This document shows, piece after piece, positions 22,504 to 32,278 of a DNA stretch of 64,000 nucleotides (within the stretch, counting starts at the first letter, position 1; every line of letters starts with the position of its first letter). The DNA is taken from the NCBI GenBank assembly GCA_038496445.1, contig JALMLS010000179.1:124001-188000 (forward strand). Direction: 5' to 3'. The translations under genes and the position numbers were made by a program. The notes under the pieces are model-generated. The model was not told the origin of the DNA. It did no database searches and was given only the letters and a program-made list of their open reading frames with translations. Source of the DNA: Trichosphaerium sp. ATCC 40318 (taxonomy: Eukaryota; Discosea; Flabellinia; Trichosidae).

Positions 22504-23252
22504 CTACAAGGCTCCTTCTTCTTGAAATGATGGTTCTTGTTTGATGGCTTTTGTTTTAATTTGTGCGTTCAGAGGTATCACAGATTCTCTTGTTGTAGTA
22601 TGTATCTGTATAGGTGCGCTAGTATATACGCTACATTCCGCGCGTGGCCGTGGCCTTTTATTTATCCTTGTGATTTTTGTTGTGCTAGATATATCCCTCT
22701 TTCTCTTTTTCGCTGTTGTTGTGGTCACGTGACCATTTATTCTTTCATTTGTTTTTTCGTATTTATCTTTTACGCTCCCCAAATTGTTATTTATATCGCT
22801 TATCTGATCTCCTATATTATGGCTGACCCTCTGTAATGTATTATAAAGAGACTCTATAAGTTTCTAAAGAGATAGGGTAATCAGTAAGGGAGAAAAAAGC
22901 CAAGTCAAAAAAATGTTTTTTGAAGGTTTTTTTTTCAAAAGTTCTCGCTTGCTCGTATTGGTTTCTTACGTTTTGTGATGCTATTTGCTCATCTCTCTCT
23001 TGTATTGTTGTTAACAGTTGATTCTCTCTTTGTTTTGTGTTTAAAGTATTTTGGTCCCAAGCCAACAACAGATTAGCCAGCGTAAGCTTGCGTCTCGCAT
23101 GCGTTGAGTTCCGGCATGCTAATTCTCAGTTTTAGTCCCAGGTTCGGCGTTTTTGGGCCTTGTTTTTTGAAGAACTTGACTTTTTTCACCAAAAAAAGAT
23201 TTTGAATACACCACATACCATTTGGAATGGGTATTGATCCCATCGTAAACAT
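22504..23252 (-). CDS. Coiled-coil protein with nuclear-type basic motifs
   Basis: Three exons join in frame. The first (23252 to about 23222) reads MFTMGSIPIPN. The second (about 23120-22975) gives LTLANLLLAWDQN and a long helix ending IASQN. The third (about 22865-22504) continues the helix (KLIESLYNTLQRVSHNIGD) and then has basic signals (AKKRKRD, NKRPRPR). Heptad-like Leu/Ile spacing suggests oligomerisation; basic clusters suggest nuclear import. I do not recognise the family. The arrangement resembles the gene at 2376-3183. It is convergent with the DAK gene. Confidence 0.6.
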
Positions 23253-23544
23253 CTGCGCTAAAGAGTAGTTTATATACCCTTCGTTGTTTGTTTGGTTATT
23301 CTGCTCAATCTTTATGTTACTCTAGAATGGTCAAGTTAGTGTAGTCCGAGCGTAGCGACAGTCTATTTTGGAGTAATTTGTAAATAGAGCGCGGGTTTTT
23401 TTTTGTCTTTTTTTCAGAATTCACGTGCCATGCTTGGGTCAATTTTATAGTTGGTTGATGAGAAGGTGTTGTGCTCCATGTTTTGTGATGTAAAGTGTAA
23501 ACTAAATTCAACGGACAAAGGAGTAAAGTTCACAATAAAGTCAG

Positions 23545-23660
23545 AAAAGGTTCTCTTGGTAAAAAAAACAATACCAAAAATTACAGGTTTGTGAAACAGA
23601 TACACCAAAGGCGTACCTTCCGCTTTCCCGCAAGATTGTACCTAATAGTAAGCACTAATA
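23545..23660. repeat. Copy 1 of a dispersed about 115-bp repeat (unit A)
   Basis: The stretch beginning TCTCTTGGTAAAAAAAACAA and ending TAGTAAGCACTAAT recurs at about 26023-26132 with only one or two differences. It lies downstream of expansin copy 1 and belongs to the segmental duplication that produced the expansin pair. Confidence 0.85.
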
Positions 23661-24052
23661 ACGCAATACTAGCGTCTTGGGCTTACACGCCGAAAATTAC
23701 CTGGATTTATCACGTGGCGAAAAGGCACAAACCCATAATGTTTCTCTTCGAAATCTCGAATTCTCATCGAACCGTGGCTTGGTTATTGTTTGTTGCCTCC
23801 CTTCTTGATGTAGCGATGATTTAGACTCGTTTTCTTTTCGTCTTCTTCTTTAGCTTTATAGTCCTCCTCGTCTTTATCTAGAATGTAGTGAGTAGATAAT
23901 TCTCCCCTCCTATAGTCGTCAAAGGTTGCGCACAGACGGCATCGTAGTAACCATTACTCTTGACGCAAGGTAATTACTTTGAGTTGGGGTGGAAATAATC
24001 AAGTAGAAGCAGACTGTTAAGCGATTGACTCTGATTCAGACGCATCCGGAAA

Positions 24053-24283
24053 CTATGGAGTACCATTGTCGTGAAGGTTGCCACCATACTCGTTTACAAA
24101 GAAAAGCGTAAGGTTTCTAAGGATTTCTTCCTCTTTAATGTCGAGGCATCTGTTTACATCTTCTGCCATCATTTCACGCATGAAGGAAGTCTGTGTAGCT
24201 GATCGGATAGTTGCTGGATCACATGAAGCCAAAGACGAATAAGATTCTGTTGTTAGGTTGGATTTCTCGAGAGAGCGATGGAA
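24053..24283 (-). CDS. Orphan terminal exon, partial gene
   Basis: A coding-looking exon of about 76 codons follows a plausible acceptor (ATATAG) at 24284 and ends at a TAG at 24053. It is rich in polar residues and includes FMREMMAEDVNRCLDIKEEE and LTLFFVNEYGGNL. I find no convincing upstream exon or start: the upstream region is repeat unit B. It may be the 3' remnant of a gene broken by the local duplication. Confidence 0.4.
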   Translation of the reverse strand, partial: FHRSLEKSNLTTESYSSLASCDPATIRSATQTSFMREMMAEDVNRCLDIKEEEILRNLTLFFVNEYGGNLHDNGTP

Positions 24284-24305
24284 CTATATTGTGATGCACG
24301 TCTTT

Positions 24306-24530
24306 TTCCATTTCTAGTATTACGTTACAGCGGACCGTCAAACCCACTGGGTTTCTTCCACAAAACGAAAGACTCTGAGCTATCAACTGGGGTGTGCCTA
24401 ATAGTTATTCAACACAATCCTTGTTGTACGAGCATGGGTTATTTTGAATTACTATCAGGCACCATCAGGCTGATACCGGTTCTTTACTGGAATCTTTTTT
24501 GGATTTTCGTTCTGGTTCTTGAAGTTGACT
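24306..24530. repeat. Copy 1 of diverged repeat unit B
   Basis: The segment resembles 26133-26370 (shared blocks TTTCTAGTAT, GACTC-GAGCTATCAA, CTGATAC-GGTT and TCTTTACTGGA) with about a quarter of positions changed. In copy 2 it is directly adjacent to unit A, whereas in copy 1 about 650 bp separates them. Confidence 0.65.
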
Positions 24531-24741
24531 TTCAGTTTGAAACTGGTGTGGTTCTCAGGTATAATATATTGTTAAAGGTAAAATTGTACTTGATCTGACA
24601 GTCTTGACAAAATAAATTTTCAACAAAATGACAGTTTCTAGAATGTGCGATTTGACACTGTTTAGAAGCATACCATTCATACCTTTATTTAAAGTAACAA
24701 AATGATTTTGTTTCGAAAATTACAGCACCGGGATTAATTGT

Positions 24742-25473
24742 TTATTGCTTGCTTTGCAAGTTTGGAGAACATATAAACGTGGCACCACCGTTGTAGTTTG
24801 AAATACAATCGGTGGCTTTTGTCGTTGTTCCAAAATCCCCAAAAAGCTTGACTGTCAATGGTGGGTTGGGAAGGGCAGTTATAAGCGGGCAATAAAAGTT
24901 TGAAGGTCCCTGACTTTTGTCACAAATGGTCACGATTTTGGAACCCTTGTACAAGTGCACACTATTAACATTACCCCAACCTGATACATTTTCCATGTGG
25001 AATCCATACCACCACTTGCTAGTGCCAGCCTTGTTCCTGATTATGAAGCCTCCAGGGATGTCGCACTGTACGCGTTCAAACGTGATACCCACCACCCCAC
25101 AAGCTGCAGCCGCTTGTAAAGAGCCTACTACAGCCACTGCAGTGTCCCTATTCAAATCAAAGTGTATCGAAGAGCATTCTGCACATTGATCGATGATTTG
25201 GACTATTTGAGGGCTACCGCCTGCACAAACGCAGAGGGGGCTTATTTTAGAGGGTCCTGCACATGTTATCCTGTAACAACGACCACATCCATAGCCATCG
25301 TCGAATATTGTACTACCAGCTGCTGCGTAGTGACCGTTGATAGGGTGACCAGTGTATGGGCCGTTAGCGCCACAACTGTTTCCAAATGGGTTCCCACCAT
25401 AATATGTGGCTATACCTGACGCTGCGTATGTGCTAGTTATAACCAATGTAAGAAAAACAGTAACCGATTTCAT
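24742..25473 (-). CDS. Expansin-like secreted protein, copy 1
   Basis: A single exon of 243 residues with a signal peptide (VTVFLTLVITSTYA). The N-terminal double-psi beta-barrel is shown by GIATYYGGNPFGNSCG, GYGCGRCYRITC and IIDQCAEC, with an HFDL motif matching the HxD-like expansin/GH45 signature. The C-terminal carbohydrate-binding half contains WWYGFHMENVSGWGNV and PLTVKLFGDFG. Expansins loosen cellulose-containing walls without hydrolysis. Amoebozoa use related proteins in stalk or cyst wall formation, a plausible role here. It is paralogous to 26623-27342. Confidence 0.92.
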   Translation of the reverse strand: MKSVTVFLTLVITSTYAASGIATYYGGNPFGNSCGANGPYTGHPINGHYAAAGSTIFDDGYGCGRCYRITCAGPSKISPLCVCAGGSPQIVQIIDQCAECSSIHFDLNRDTAVAVVGSLQAAAACGVVGITFERVQCDIPGGFIIRNKAGTSKWWYGFHMENVSGWGNVNSVHLYKGSKIVTICDKSQGPSNFYCPLITALPNPPLTVKLFGDFGTTTKATDCISNYNGGATFICSPNLQSKQ

Positions 25474-26022
25474 GGTTTACTGCGTGGGCTAGGTGACTAT
25501 TGAGTTTTGTGCGTCAGTTTAACTTAATAATAATTAACACGTGTTGTCATGTATTGTTTGTATGCCAACCCTACATAAGCTCAAAAGGCATTTTGGTGTG
25601 AAGTTGTTTTCTGTAAATACAAGTTTCTCTTCGCTATCGTAATTTTACCCATGTTAGTTCGTGTTGATGCTTGCTGTTTCTTTTTTAACGCATGTTCAAC
25701 ACCACCAAACACACAAGCAATCAAAACATCCTACTATAGCGTATGTAGTGGAGCCCAAAAGATTAAAACCTACACGTTGTTTAGCCAAACAAACGTGTTT
25801 CGGTTCTGTAGCAACAGTGCGTGAAATAAGGGTTTAAGTTCGTTGCCTCACGCCATTCACGCAGCTACGACAAGGTTCGCTAGCAGCCATTAAAAGATAC
25901 AACACGTGATTTATTATCACTTTTGATAAATTTACAATGCTAAGGCTCCAATATTGGAACTTCAATTATTGGACAAAGCTTGGCAAAAGACGTTGTATGT
26001 TGCACATCCGAGATGCAGTTGT

Positions 26023-26132
26023 TTTCTCTTGGTAAAAAAAACAATACCAAAAATTACAGGTTTGTGAAACAGATACACCAAAGGTGTACCTTCCGCTTTC
26101 CCGCAAGATTGTACCTAATAGTAAGCACTAAT
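26023..26132. repeat. Copy 2 of repeat unit A
   Basis: Near-identical to 23550-23660, placed downstream of expansin copy 2 and immediately followed by unit B. Confidence 0.85.
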
Positions 26133-26370
26133 TTCTAGTATCACGTTCTAGCGGACTATTTTGATTACTGGTTTCTATCAACCCACAAAACCAAAGACTC
26201 AGAGCTATCAATGGGTGGGCGTAAGTGTTATTAAACAATTCTTGGGAAATTATAAGGGTTAGAGAATACAATTAGCTACCATCCTGCTGATACTGGTTAT
26301 TTGCAATCTTTTTTCGAACTAGAATCTTTACTGGATTTGGTTCCAGGTCTTGATGTTGACTTTTGTTCAG
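26133..26370. repeat. Copy 2 of repeat unit B
   Basis: Diverged partner of 24306-24530. It overlaps a 35-codon minus-strand frame at 26297-26404, rich in Ser and Lys (KSSKDSSSKKDCK), which is not preserved in copy 1 and is therefore probably not a gene. Confidence 0.6.
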
Positions 26371-26622
26371 GTTTACCTATTACACTTTCAGTTTGATCTG
26401 ACATCTTGTTAAATAAATTAGTTTCGAACATGTACAATTTGTGTGTTTGGTAGCCAAAACGACAGTGCCACGAATTCATTGCGAAATGCCCTCTTTCTGG
26501 TGATTTTCATGGATTTTGTTGGATCCCACTAAACTTATGGGTAAGAAAGTACAGTATAGCTTGACCAAGTAGCAAGGATTGTTTTGAAAACACCAGCGGG
26601 TAATTTGATGTTTATTGCAGTT

Positions 26623-27342
26623 TTACAAGTTTGGAGAACAAGTAAACGTAGCGCCACCGATGTAGCTTGAAATACAATCGGTGGCTGTTGTCGTTGTTCC
26701 AAAATCCCCAAAAAGCTTGACTGTCAATGGTGGGTTGGGAAGAACCGTTATAAGCGGGCAATAAAAGAATGATGTTCCCTGACTTTTGTCGCACGTGGCA
26801 ACGAGGGTGGAACCCTTGAATAAGTGCACACTATTAACATTACCCCAACCTGATACATTTTCCATGTGGAATCCATACCACCACTTGCTAGTGCCGCCCT
26901 TGTTCCTGATTATGAAGCCTCCAGGGATGTCGCACTGTACGCGTTCGAACGTGATACCTATCACACCACATGCTAAAGCCGCCCTTGGAGAGCCTACTAT
27001 AGCGGCTCCAGTGTCCAAATCCAAATCAAAATGAGTGGAGGAGCATTCTGGGCATTTATCGATGATTTGGACTATTTGAGGACTACCACCTGTACAATCG
27101 CAGAAAGGGTTTATTTGCGAGGGTCCTGTACACTTTATCCTGTAACAACGACCACATCCATAGCCATCGTTGAATATTGTACCACCAGCTGCTGCGTAGT
27201 GACCATTGATAGGGTGACCAGTGTACGGGCCGTTAGCGCCACAACTGTTTCCAAATGGGTTTCCACCATAAAACGTGGCTTGGCCAGACGCTGCGTATGT
27301 GGTCGTTATCACCAATGTAAGAAAAACAACAACCGATTTCAT
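26623..27342 (-). CDS. Expansin-like secreted protein, copy 2
   Basis: A single exon of 239 residues, very similar to copy 1 over its whole length, with the same signal peptide pattern (VVVFLTLVITTTYA), DPBB motifs (GQATFYGGNPFGNSCG, GYGCGRCYRIKC, IIDKCPECSSTHFDL) and C-terminal binding domain (WWYGFHMENVSGWGNV). Cysteine positions are conserved between copies. Changes cluster in exposed loops, for example PFCDCTGG in place of PLCVCAGG. The C-terminus stops at CSPNL, shorter than copy 1. Probably a recent tandem duplicate with the same wall-loosening role. Confidence 0.92.
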   Translation of the reverse strand: MKSVVVFLTLVITTTYAASGQATFYGGNPFGNSCGANGPYTGHPINGHYAAAGGTIFNDGYGCGRCYRIKCTGPSQINPFCDCTGGSPQIVQIIDKCPECSSTHFDLDLDTGAAIVGSPRAALACGVIGITFERVQCDIPGGFIIRNKGGTSKWWYGFHMENVSGWGNVNSVHLFKGSTLVATCDKSQGTSFFYCPLITVLPNPPLTVKLFGDFGTTTTATDCISSYIGGATFTCSPNL

Positions 27343-27752
27343 GTTTTACTGCGAGCTTGATAGTGACTATTGAGTTTTGTGCGTCGGTTAACTTAAAATA
27401 AAAATAAACACGCCTTGTTTGTATACGCCTACATAAGCTCAAAAAGTATTTATGGATAGCTATTTTCTGTAAATACAACCACGAAGTTTGTCTGGTTTTC
27501 GCGAACGTATGGCCAGAGTGCTTGTTCTTTTTGGTGCTTGTCGTTTTATTTTAGCACGTGTTCAGCACTACCACACACGAACAATCAAAAATCCATAAGC
27601 AACTGTGTACACGGATTTTGTTATTGAACAGCAATCAAACCATAACAAATCTGAATTTACCAAAAAACACTAAAATGCTATTTCAAGATTCAAAATTATA
27701 ATTTATGATACTAGTTGTGGTTACAAGTATTCTTATGTGTCGTATAGAAGCT
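27343..27752. other. Intergenic between expansin 2 and heme peroxidase
   Basis: No supported gene. It contains the expansin 2 upstream region, which matches that of expansin 1 (TGACTATTGAGTTTTGTGCG) just before both starts. Confidence 0.5.
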
Positions 27753-30700
27753 TCAGCTGACTACAGTAAAGTGAATTTCTACAGCTAGTCCAGCATTGCC
27801 AGTCGGCAATTGCCCACCTGAACCGTCATTGTTAAATGGCACCGCACGAAGAACATAGTCTCCTGGTGTAATATTCCACATATTTGGATCTGTACCACTT
27901 CTTCCAGCAATAAAGTAACCAGCATCATTTTCAATTTTCTCTACAGCACCACCAAGGTAGAATACAACAGAGTCAACACTCGCTAATTACGTGTAAGTAC
28001 AAACTCTATACTTTCCAAGTTTTTTCCGGAAAAAATTGCGTACGCGTCACAAGTGCTTCAATTGATACTTCGGGATTAACACTGAGGTCAATCACTGCAC
28101 CATCGCATATTGGACCAAGGTCTGTGTTGCTGTCAGTATCCCATAGACGTAAACCAGTCACTGCAAAGCTTTGGTTGCCAACAAGTGTAATTGGAATGGT
28201 TACAGGGAACTTCTCATCTCCTGTCGCGTCTGAACCTGTGAATGGTGTCGCTACTATTGTCACACATTGAGGGTGTGCAAACGCTTGGCATCCACTTGAA
28301 GGACTAATTGCTGATACCGGGAAGCTATAAGGAGCACTATTGTCGATACTAAAGTACCAGTAAGCATCAACGAATAACAACAACAACATTGTAGTTTAGC
28401 TCGTTTTTGAACAGACGTACACTTCAAATGTTGGGAAAGGCCCAGATATTGTAAACTTAACAGAACTAACAGTGCCAATCGTTTGAGCAACTATCTGGTC
28501 ACCTTCACGCAGTGGGTCTGCTCTCAAGTCAATTTCATTACCAGATGACAAAATGTCATCAAGCGTGTTTCCGTCCTTATCTACCAGAGACAGTCTTGTA
28601 GTTGCTGCACAATTGTCGAAAATATCATCATCTGGTGCCGCAGCCATGAAAGGTGTACCAGCCAAGTTGTATCCTGGAAAATGTGTGCGTACTAAGCCCT
28701 CAAGGGTCACTGTTTTGATTTGATCAACTTCCGCTTGAGATAGAGGAAGCTCTCCAAGAAGTGTTGATACACCCAAATTAGGTTGATTTTCGAACCAGAA
28801 TCGGTCACCATCACGTGATCTTCTATATTGATCAAGTATTACACGTGCTGCAGTACGTCCAAGATTAGATCCAGGGGCTTTTTTTTCACTCATAAAACCC
28901 ATCCAAGCATCGATGTGGATAAGTTTTTGATATGCCTGTATATAAGGTTAATTTTCAACAATTAGGACCAGTTTTGTGTACACTTCTTGTTTCGTCTGCA
29001 AGACTATCGTTTGATATCCATGTGTCCCAACATCCTAGACTGTCAAGTCCAGGAGATGAAGGGCTTGAAGAACATCCGTTGCGACTGTACAAACGACCAG
29101 GTTCAGGCATTAGACCATTCCAACTGTCGTAAACAGTATTGAAGTCTGGTACACCCTCGTGACGTGCACGTTGCATATTAAGTGTCAAGACATCTAATAA
29201 AATGATTAATTTGCTAATAGTTGGCTGTCAAAAACGTACCTTGGCCAATAAGTACCGGTCCAAAATTGATATTTCTCAAAGTGTTATGTACAAGGTGGTC
29301 GAATTCTTCGAGTTGAGTGTACGACATTGTTCTAGCAACATCAGTGTGTCCACCTGCGCCCATAATCTAAACAAAGTTAAGGTATTTTTTAATAATAAGT
29401 AGGAGCGTACAGCACGAAGAGGAAAGACTGTACGAAGACCAATAATGCCGTTGAATCCTTTTTTTAAATCCTTGTTTCTGCAATCATCGAACAGCGAGAT
29501 ACTATCAAACACGGTAGAGTGACCGTATCTTCCAGCAGCAAATGAGAAAAGTGGTGACATGCGTCCATCTACGCCAGACTTATAACCGTTCCACCTTCTA
29601 CAACACAGGGTCAACAGCACATATGAAGAAAAAAAGCATACCCTAAATATCGAGCTATTTGCAAGTCTCCCATTAACAGAGGCAAGTACTCATTGTATAC
29701 AATATGTTGATATTGTGCAGTGTTGATAATTCTAGCCTTTTGGAATAGCTGCTCATCATTCCACTGTGGATGCTAACGAAAGGTTAGATTAAAAGGAAGA
29801 AGTAAAGTAATGTTAAACTACGAACCTGCGCTTTTAGATTCTTTGCTATCCTGTTATGTTCTTGATGAAACATGGTATGTATAGTAAGCAATCCCATATT
29901 TTCACCTGCTCGTCTATCTCCAGATACCAATATAACGTCATCGGGTTCATTAAAGGCATCTGATGGAGTATCTAGAAGAGATGTAAACCAACACTGTATG
30001 GTAAAGACTCAATACCAAAAAAACAATCGTACTAATTTGAGACTTTAGAGGAAGTACACCTAATAGTTTTCTCGTTTCAGGATCTGAAGTCAGGTCGCTT
30101 AAATCGTTGGGATTCCATGTGGAGGTATACTTATGATCAGAGAGGAGCAAGAGCCCATCAGAAACTATGTTCAGAAAATTTTAGATAAGGAGCACGTGTA
30201 CATTTAACTGAGATGTTAAAAAAAAATGCGTAATCAATACACGCGAGTATTGGAGTACGCGTTGATTTGGTTTTTACGTACAGGTGCGCTGCTTGTTGAG
30301 GAATTCAATATCATTCCAGTAAATATTAGACATATCCATCCAGTGGGTTTGCATATTCAGAGGTTGTCTCACGCCATTACTATCATTAGTGGCCACGGTG
30401 ACGCCAGTACGAAGAAACTTTCCAATGAATGGAAGGATGGTTTTAGGTTGCCCAACTAATAAAGTTCTTAGCTTTGGAAGGACACGAAACATTTCTGATT
30501 TCTAAGAAACGTGGCCTTCTTCACAGGCGTACAAAAGAATAGAAGTGGATCGTCATCGGCCACAGGGATCAGTATGTTATTAACTGGATCTGGTGGCCCA
30601 GCAGGGTTGGTAGGAAGGGACTCTGTCTACGACAAAAAGTAGGTCAAAGTGAACTATAAATTATTGGGATAAAATCTGAGAAAAGAACTTCTGTTGTACT

Positions 30701-31101
30701 CTCTGATTTTCTAAACTTCCAGACTTTTTCGTATAAATTAAAGGACGTACCAACGCCATGTCGTGAGAGATAAACTGACCGAAGAAGGTATGAAAGAGCG
30801 ATAGTCCTTTAGCAGTCTTTGCGCTTTTTGGAGTCGTTTCAATGGTGGACAAGCGATTTGACGCTTCTCTTGTTGTAATTGGTGATACACGCGGTGTATC
30901 AAAGCCATTCTCGTAAAAAGCTCCCTCCTTCGTCCTGTAGTACGGCGTGTGTGGTGTACCACGATCAACATCAGCTTGGTGATTACAACTGCCGTCAAAA
31001 GTGCGTATGGTATCAGTCTCAGGACCACATGTAGTTTGGGATGCTACTAGCAGTGCTAGGCACGTGAATATTACATAATGACACGTGAGAAATGTTGCCA
31101 T
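27753..31101 (-). CDS. Secreted animal-type heme peroxidase (peroxinectin-like) with C-terminal beta-sandwich repeats
   Basis: ATG at 31101 starts a signal peptide (ATFLTCHYVIFTCLALLVAS), then IRTFDGSCNH, FGQFISHDM (distal heme histidine), AAGRYGHSTV (proximal histidine region) and LTLNMQRARHEGVPDFNTVYD, together diagnostic of the animal heme peroxidase superfamily. The cysteines and the RARHEG core fit peroxinectin-like enzymes of Dictyostelium and animals. After the peroxidase domain come about 250 residues with two repeats (LSLVDKDGNTL-EIDLRADP-TVSSVKFTISG and LRLWDTDSNTDL-VIDLSVNP-SVDSVVFYLGG), each followed by an aPY/aGY strand, likely a cell-wall or matrix binding module. About a dozen introns. 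Confidence 0.9.
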
Positions 31102-31499
31102 CTTGCGTGGCAGGTGTAATCTATCTGTTTTGGTTTGTGCGGTGTTCACCACAAATAATTTAGCCGCTAGCGATTTTTGGGATGTTCCACGCGTAGCACG
31201 ATACTCATTGTAGAACTACGCATAAGAAAGCTCTATTTGTGCACCAAAACGTCTTCAATGAATAAACTTTTGAGATTGTGGTGCTTTATTGTATGAGTAA
31301 CAGCTACAGTAACTACTTTGAACTCAAGTTCACAACAACATGGAAATGCGTCAACATTTACACTGGTAATGTTTCAGTGATTACAACCTTTAATTTATGT
31401 AAACGCAAGATTTGGGATTTTCTATTTATCACGTGGCTTTTCCTAGGTTTTATCGCTACATCCATTGCCACCGTGGTTGAAATACCTTGCACGCGTTAA

Positions 31500-32056
31500 C
31501 TAAACCTGTACCATGAAAAAAAGTAAAGTATCCATAAAAACAGAGAGCTCACCATGTATTCGTGTCCATCTTGTTGCAGGGTTGCAGAATACATCAGCGC
31601 TCGTTTCCTATTCTGCCACTCTGTCTTTGAAATAAAGCCTTCCTTATGAAGTACAGACAGTGCATTGATTTCGTGAGATATCTGGTCAGCATCGACAATA
31701 AGCATAGCACTCATTCTAGAAGAAAAAATCAGCTACTGGTGTTTGACCTAAACCTTCTTGGTTACTTGAATAAGCGGGCTTACTTGGATATCATTTGATA
31801 ACTCGGTGGTTGTTCTTTGACGTCCTTTGATTCTGTTGGAGACGCCGGCGTCCTGTTTTATTGGGTTAGTTACATGAAATTCGGTTAAGTACAACAAATC
31901 GGTTAAAAAAGCCACGAACGGCAGATTTCTATGATGTTGACGCGTTATAAGCACAGGATTTTATCTTTTAACGCACTGTTGGGAACGTGTGTTAAAAGTT
32001 GGTGTTCTTTGCATTCTGGCAACATCTAACCCAGCGGATGCTCTTTTGCGCGACAT
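31500..32056 (-). CDS. Small multi-exon protein of unknown function
   Basis: Four to five exons splice cleanly: MSRKRASAGLDVARMQRT from 32056, then NLPFVAFLTDLL, TPASPTESKDVKEQPPSYQM, MSAMLIVDADQISHEINA and FISKTEWQNRKRALMYSA, with a short last exon giving the stop at 31500. The product is about 115-125 residues. It includes a PPSY motif, a potential WW-domain ligand, and an acidic-to-basic helical C-terminus. No family recognised. Introns of about 40-60 nt carry CTAAC or similar branch sites, which supports the model. Confidence 0.55.
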
Positions 32057-32278
32057 GACAGCTATGACACTAATTATTTGTACAAAAGGGACTTAACATC
32101 CCAGTCAGATTTTGACTAAAATTGTGACACGCGCACTTGCCATACTTTGTAAAATAATGCTTGATTCAAACTATCACAATCACTGCTTACATCTAGTGCG
32201 TATGGAACGATAAACAGTGACAATATGATCGAATAAACAAACCAGTTATGTATTACTGAAAAATTGCTTTTATTTTAT

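Noticed and set aside
22537-22836. Hydrophobic, Cys-rich plus-strand frame
   Set aside because: It is the antisense shadow of the coiled-coil gene; the sense strand splices into a coherent helix.
26297-26404. Small Ser/Lys-rich protein of 35 residues
   Set aside because: Start and frame are not preserved in the duplicated copy at 24306-24530.
31278-31499. Plus-strand frame with a hydrophobic C-terminus
   Set aside because: Lies between two minus-strand genes, has no acceptor/donor context or family resemblance.
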